6,867 nucleotides of DNA, from assembly GCA_030706065.1 (NCBI GenBank), contig JAUZPH010000192.1, positions 1 to 6,867 of the forward strand, in the 5' to 3' direction. Origin of the DNA: Bacillota bacterium. GTDB lineage: Bacteria; Bacillota; Clostridia; Clostridiales; Clostridiaceae. Positions 6,570-6,867 of the stretch are shown in pieces (the stretch's first letter is position 1; every line of letters begins with the position of its first letter). The position numbers and the translations under genes are program-made. The notes beneath the pieces are model-generated. The model was not told the DNA's origin, did no database searches, and saw nothing but the letters and a program-made list of their open reading frames with translations.

Positions 6570-6628
6570 GAAATATACAACAGTTATTTACATTAATCAA
6601 CAAAAATGTATCTAAAAACTTTGCTGTG

Positions 6629-6637
6629 TGTTATAAT
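6629..6637 (+). promoter_or_regulatory. Extended -10 promoter of the gene at the window end
   Basis: TGTTATAAT has a perfect TATAAT (6632-6637) with TGn in front, and no convincing -35 hexamer at the right distance. The predicted start is near 6644, about 26 nt before the TTG start. The 12 bases 6629-6640 (TGTTATAATTTA) are identical to those at 5350-5361 before the radical SAM gene. Confidence 0.65.
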
Positions 6638-6669
6638 TTACCTAATAGTGTAAAATGAGGGTGATTTAC

Positions 6670-6867
6670 TTGTTAAAAAAGGTAGTTGGATTGTTTCATA
6701 CAGCAGGAAGAGAATTCCGCAGTAGAGAAGAGTATCTGTTATTTGAGAATTTCAGATTTTCTACAAATATAAAAAGAACGAATACCATTTTTTTAGTAAT
6801 GTTCATTATAACAATAATACAGATGGTAATAGAGATAGTGTCTGCCGGTGAAACCGGGATTAAGAAG
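6670..6867 (+). CDS. N-terminal part of a membrane protein, type unknown, 3' end cut by window
   Basis: Sixty-six codons are visible and remain open to the last base. TTG 6670 is preferred because GAGGGTGATT (6657-6666) gives a strong ribosome binding site just before it. The in-frame ATG 6655 and GTG 6661 lie upstream of or inside that site and lack their own. The first 40 or so residues are charged and probably cytoplasmic (LFHTAGREFRSREEYLLFEN, then FRFSTNIKRTNT). They are followed by one hydrophobic helix (about 41-60, IFLVMFIITIIQMVIEIVS) and a short polar stretch. There is no signal peptide. This arrangement, a charged start followed by membrane helices, occurs in clostridial multi-pass signalling proteins such as GGDEF diguanylate cyclases and sensor kinases, but no diagnostic domain lies within the window, so I give no function. 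Confidence 0.75.
   Translation, partial: MLKKVVGLFHTAGREFRSREEYLLFENFRFSTNIKRTNTIFLVMFIITIIQMVIEIVSAGETGIKK

Noticed and set aside
1..6867. CRISPR array, insertion sequence, tRNA, rRNA or attachment sites
   Set aside because: I found no spaced direct repeats, transposase-like frame, clover-leaf or rRNA-like sequence on reading either strand. The gene content looks chromosomal and ordinary.

Overview
This is an AT-rich Gram-positive segment. Its strong AAGGAGG-type ribosome binding sites, TATAAT-type promoters, GTG/TTG starts and protein sequences point to a Clostridia-class Firmicute. The proteins feel closest to Ruminiclostridium/Clostridium cellulolyticum-type genomes, but that genus is an impression and not a search result. 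All genes lie on the + strand, and the window cuts one gene at each end.

Layout: (1) 2-352 is the C-terminal end of an Amt ammonium transporter. (2) 353-662 is a 310-bp intergenic region. It holds the amt terminator hairpin (429-467), a second hairpin (470-490), a sigma-A-like promoter (550-577) and a 24-bp imperfect palindrome over the predicted transcription start (576-599), which is the best candidate operator in the window. (3) 663-5223 is a compact three-gene operon: a MarR-family regulator and two half-transporters of a heterodimeric ABC exporter. The ABC genes overlap by 4 bp, and a strong terminator follows at 5246-5289. (4) 5397-6494 is a lone radical SAM protein with a twitch/SPASM-like C-terminal cysteine set, under its own extended -10 promoter. 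(5) 6495-6669 holds a perfect 18-bp palindrome and another extended -10 promoter. (6) From 6670 a TTG-initiated gene with a cytoplasmic N-terminus and a first membrane helix runs off the window.

How the genes work together: the MarR protein probably represses its own operon by binding the palindrome at the start site, and releases it when a toxic or signalling ligand binds. The exporter subunits carry complementary defects. The first has Walker B Asp for Glu and a Gln for the switch His, with an intact VSGGQ signature. The second has intact catalytic residues but a degenerate VSQGQ signature. This is the expected pattern for a TM287/288-, LmrCD- or BmrCD-like heterodimer with one active and one degenerate ATP site. 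The first subunit also carries a roughly 170-residue extracellular insertion between TM1 and TM2. The radical SAM gene is a separate transcription unit with no obvious partner in view.

I see no clearly new multi-gene system here. The items most worth a second look are the operator over the promoter start, the extracellular insertion on the degenerate subunit, and the uncharacterised radical SAM protein.
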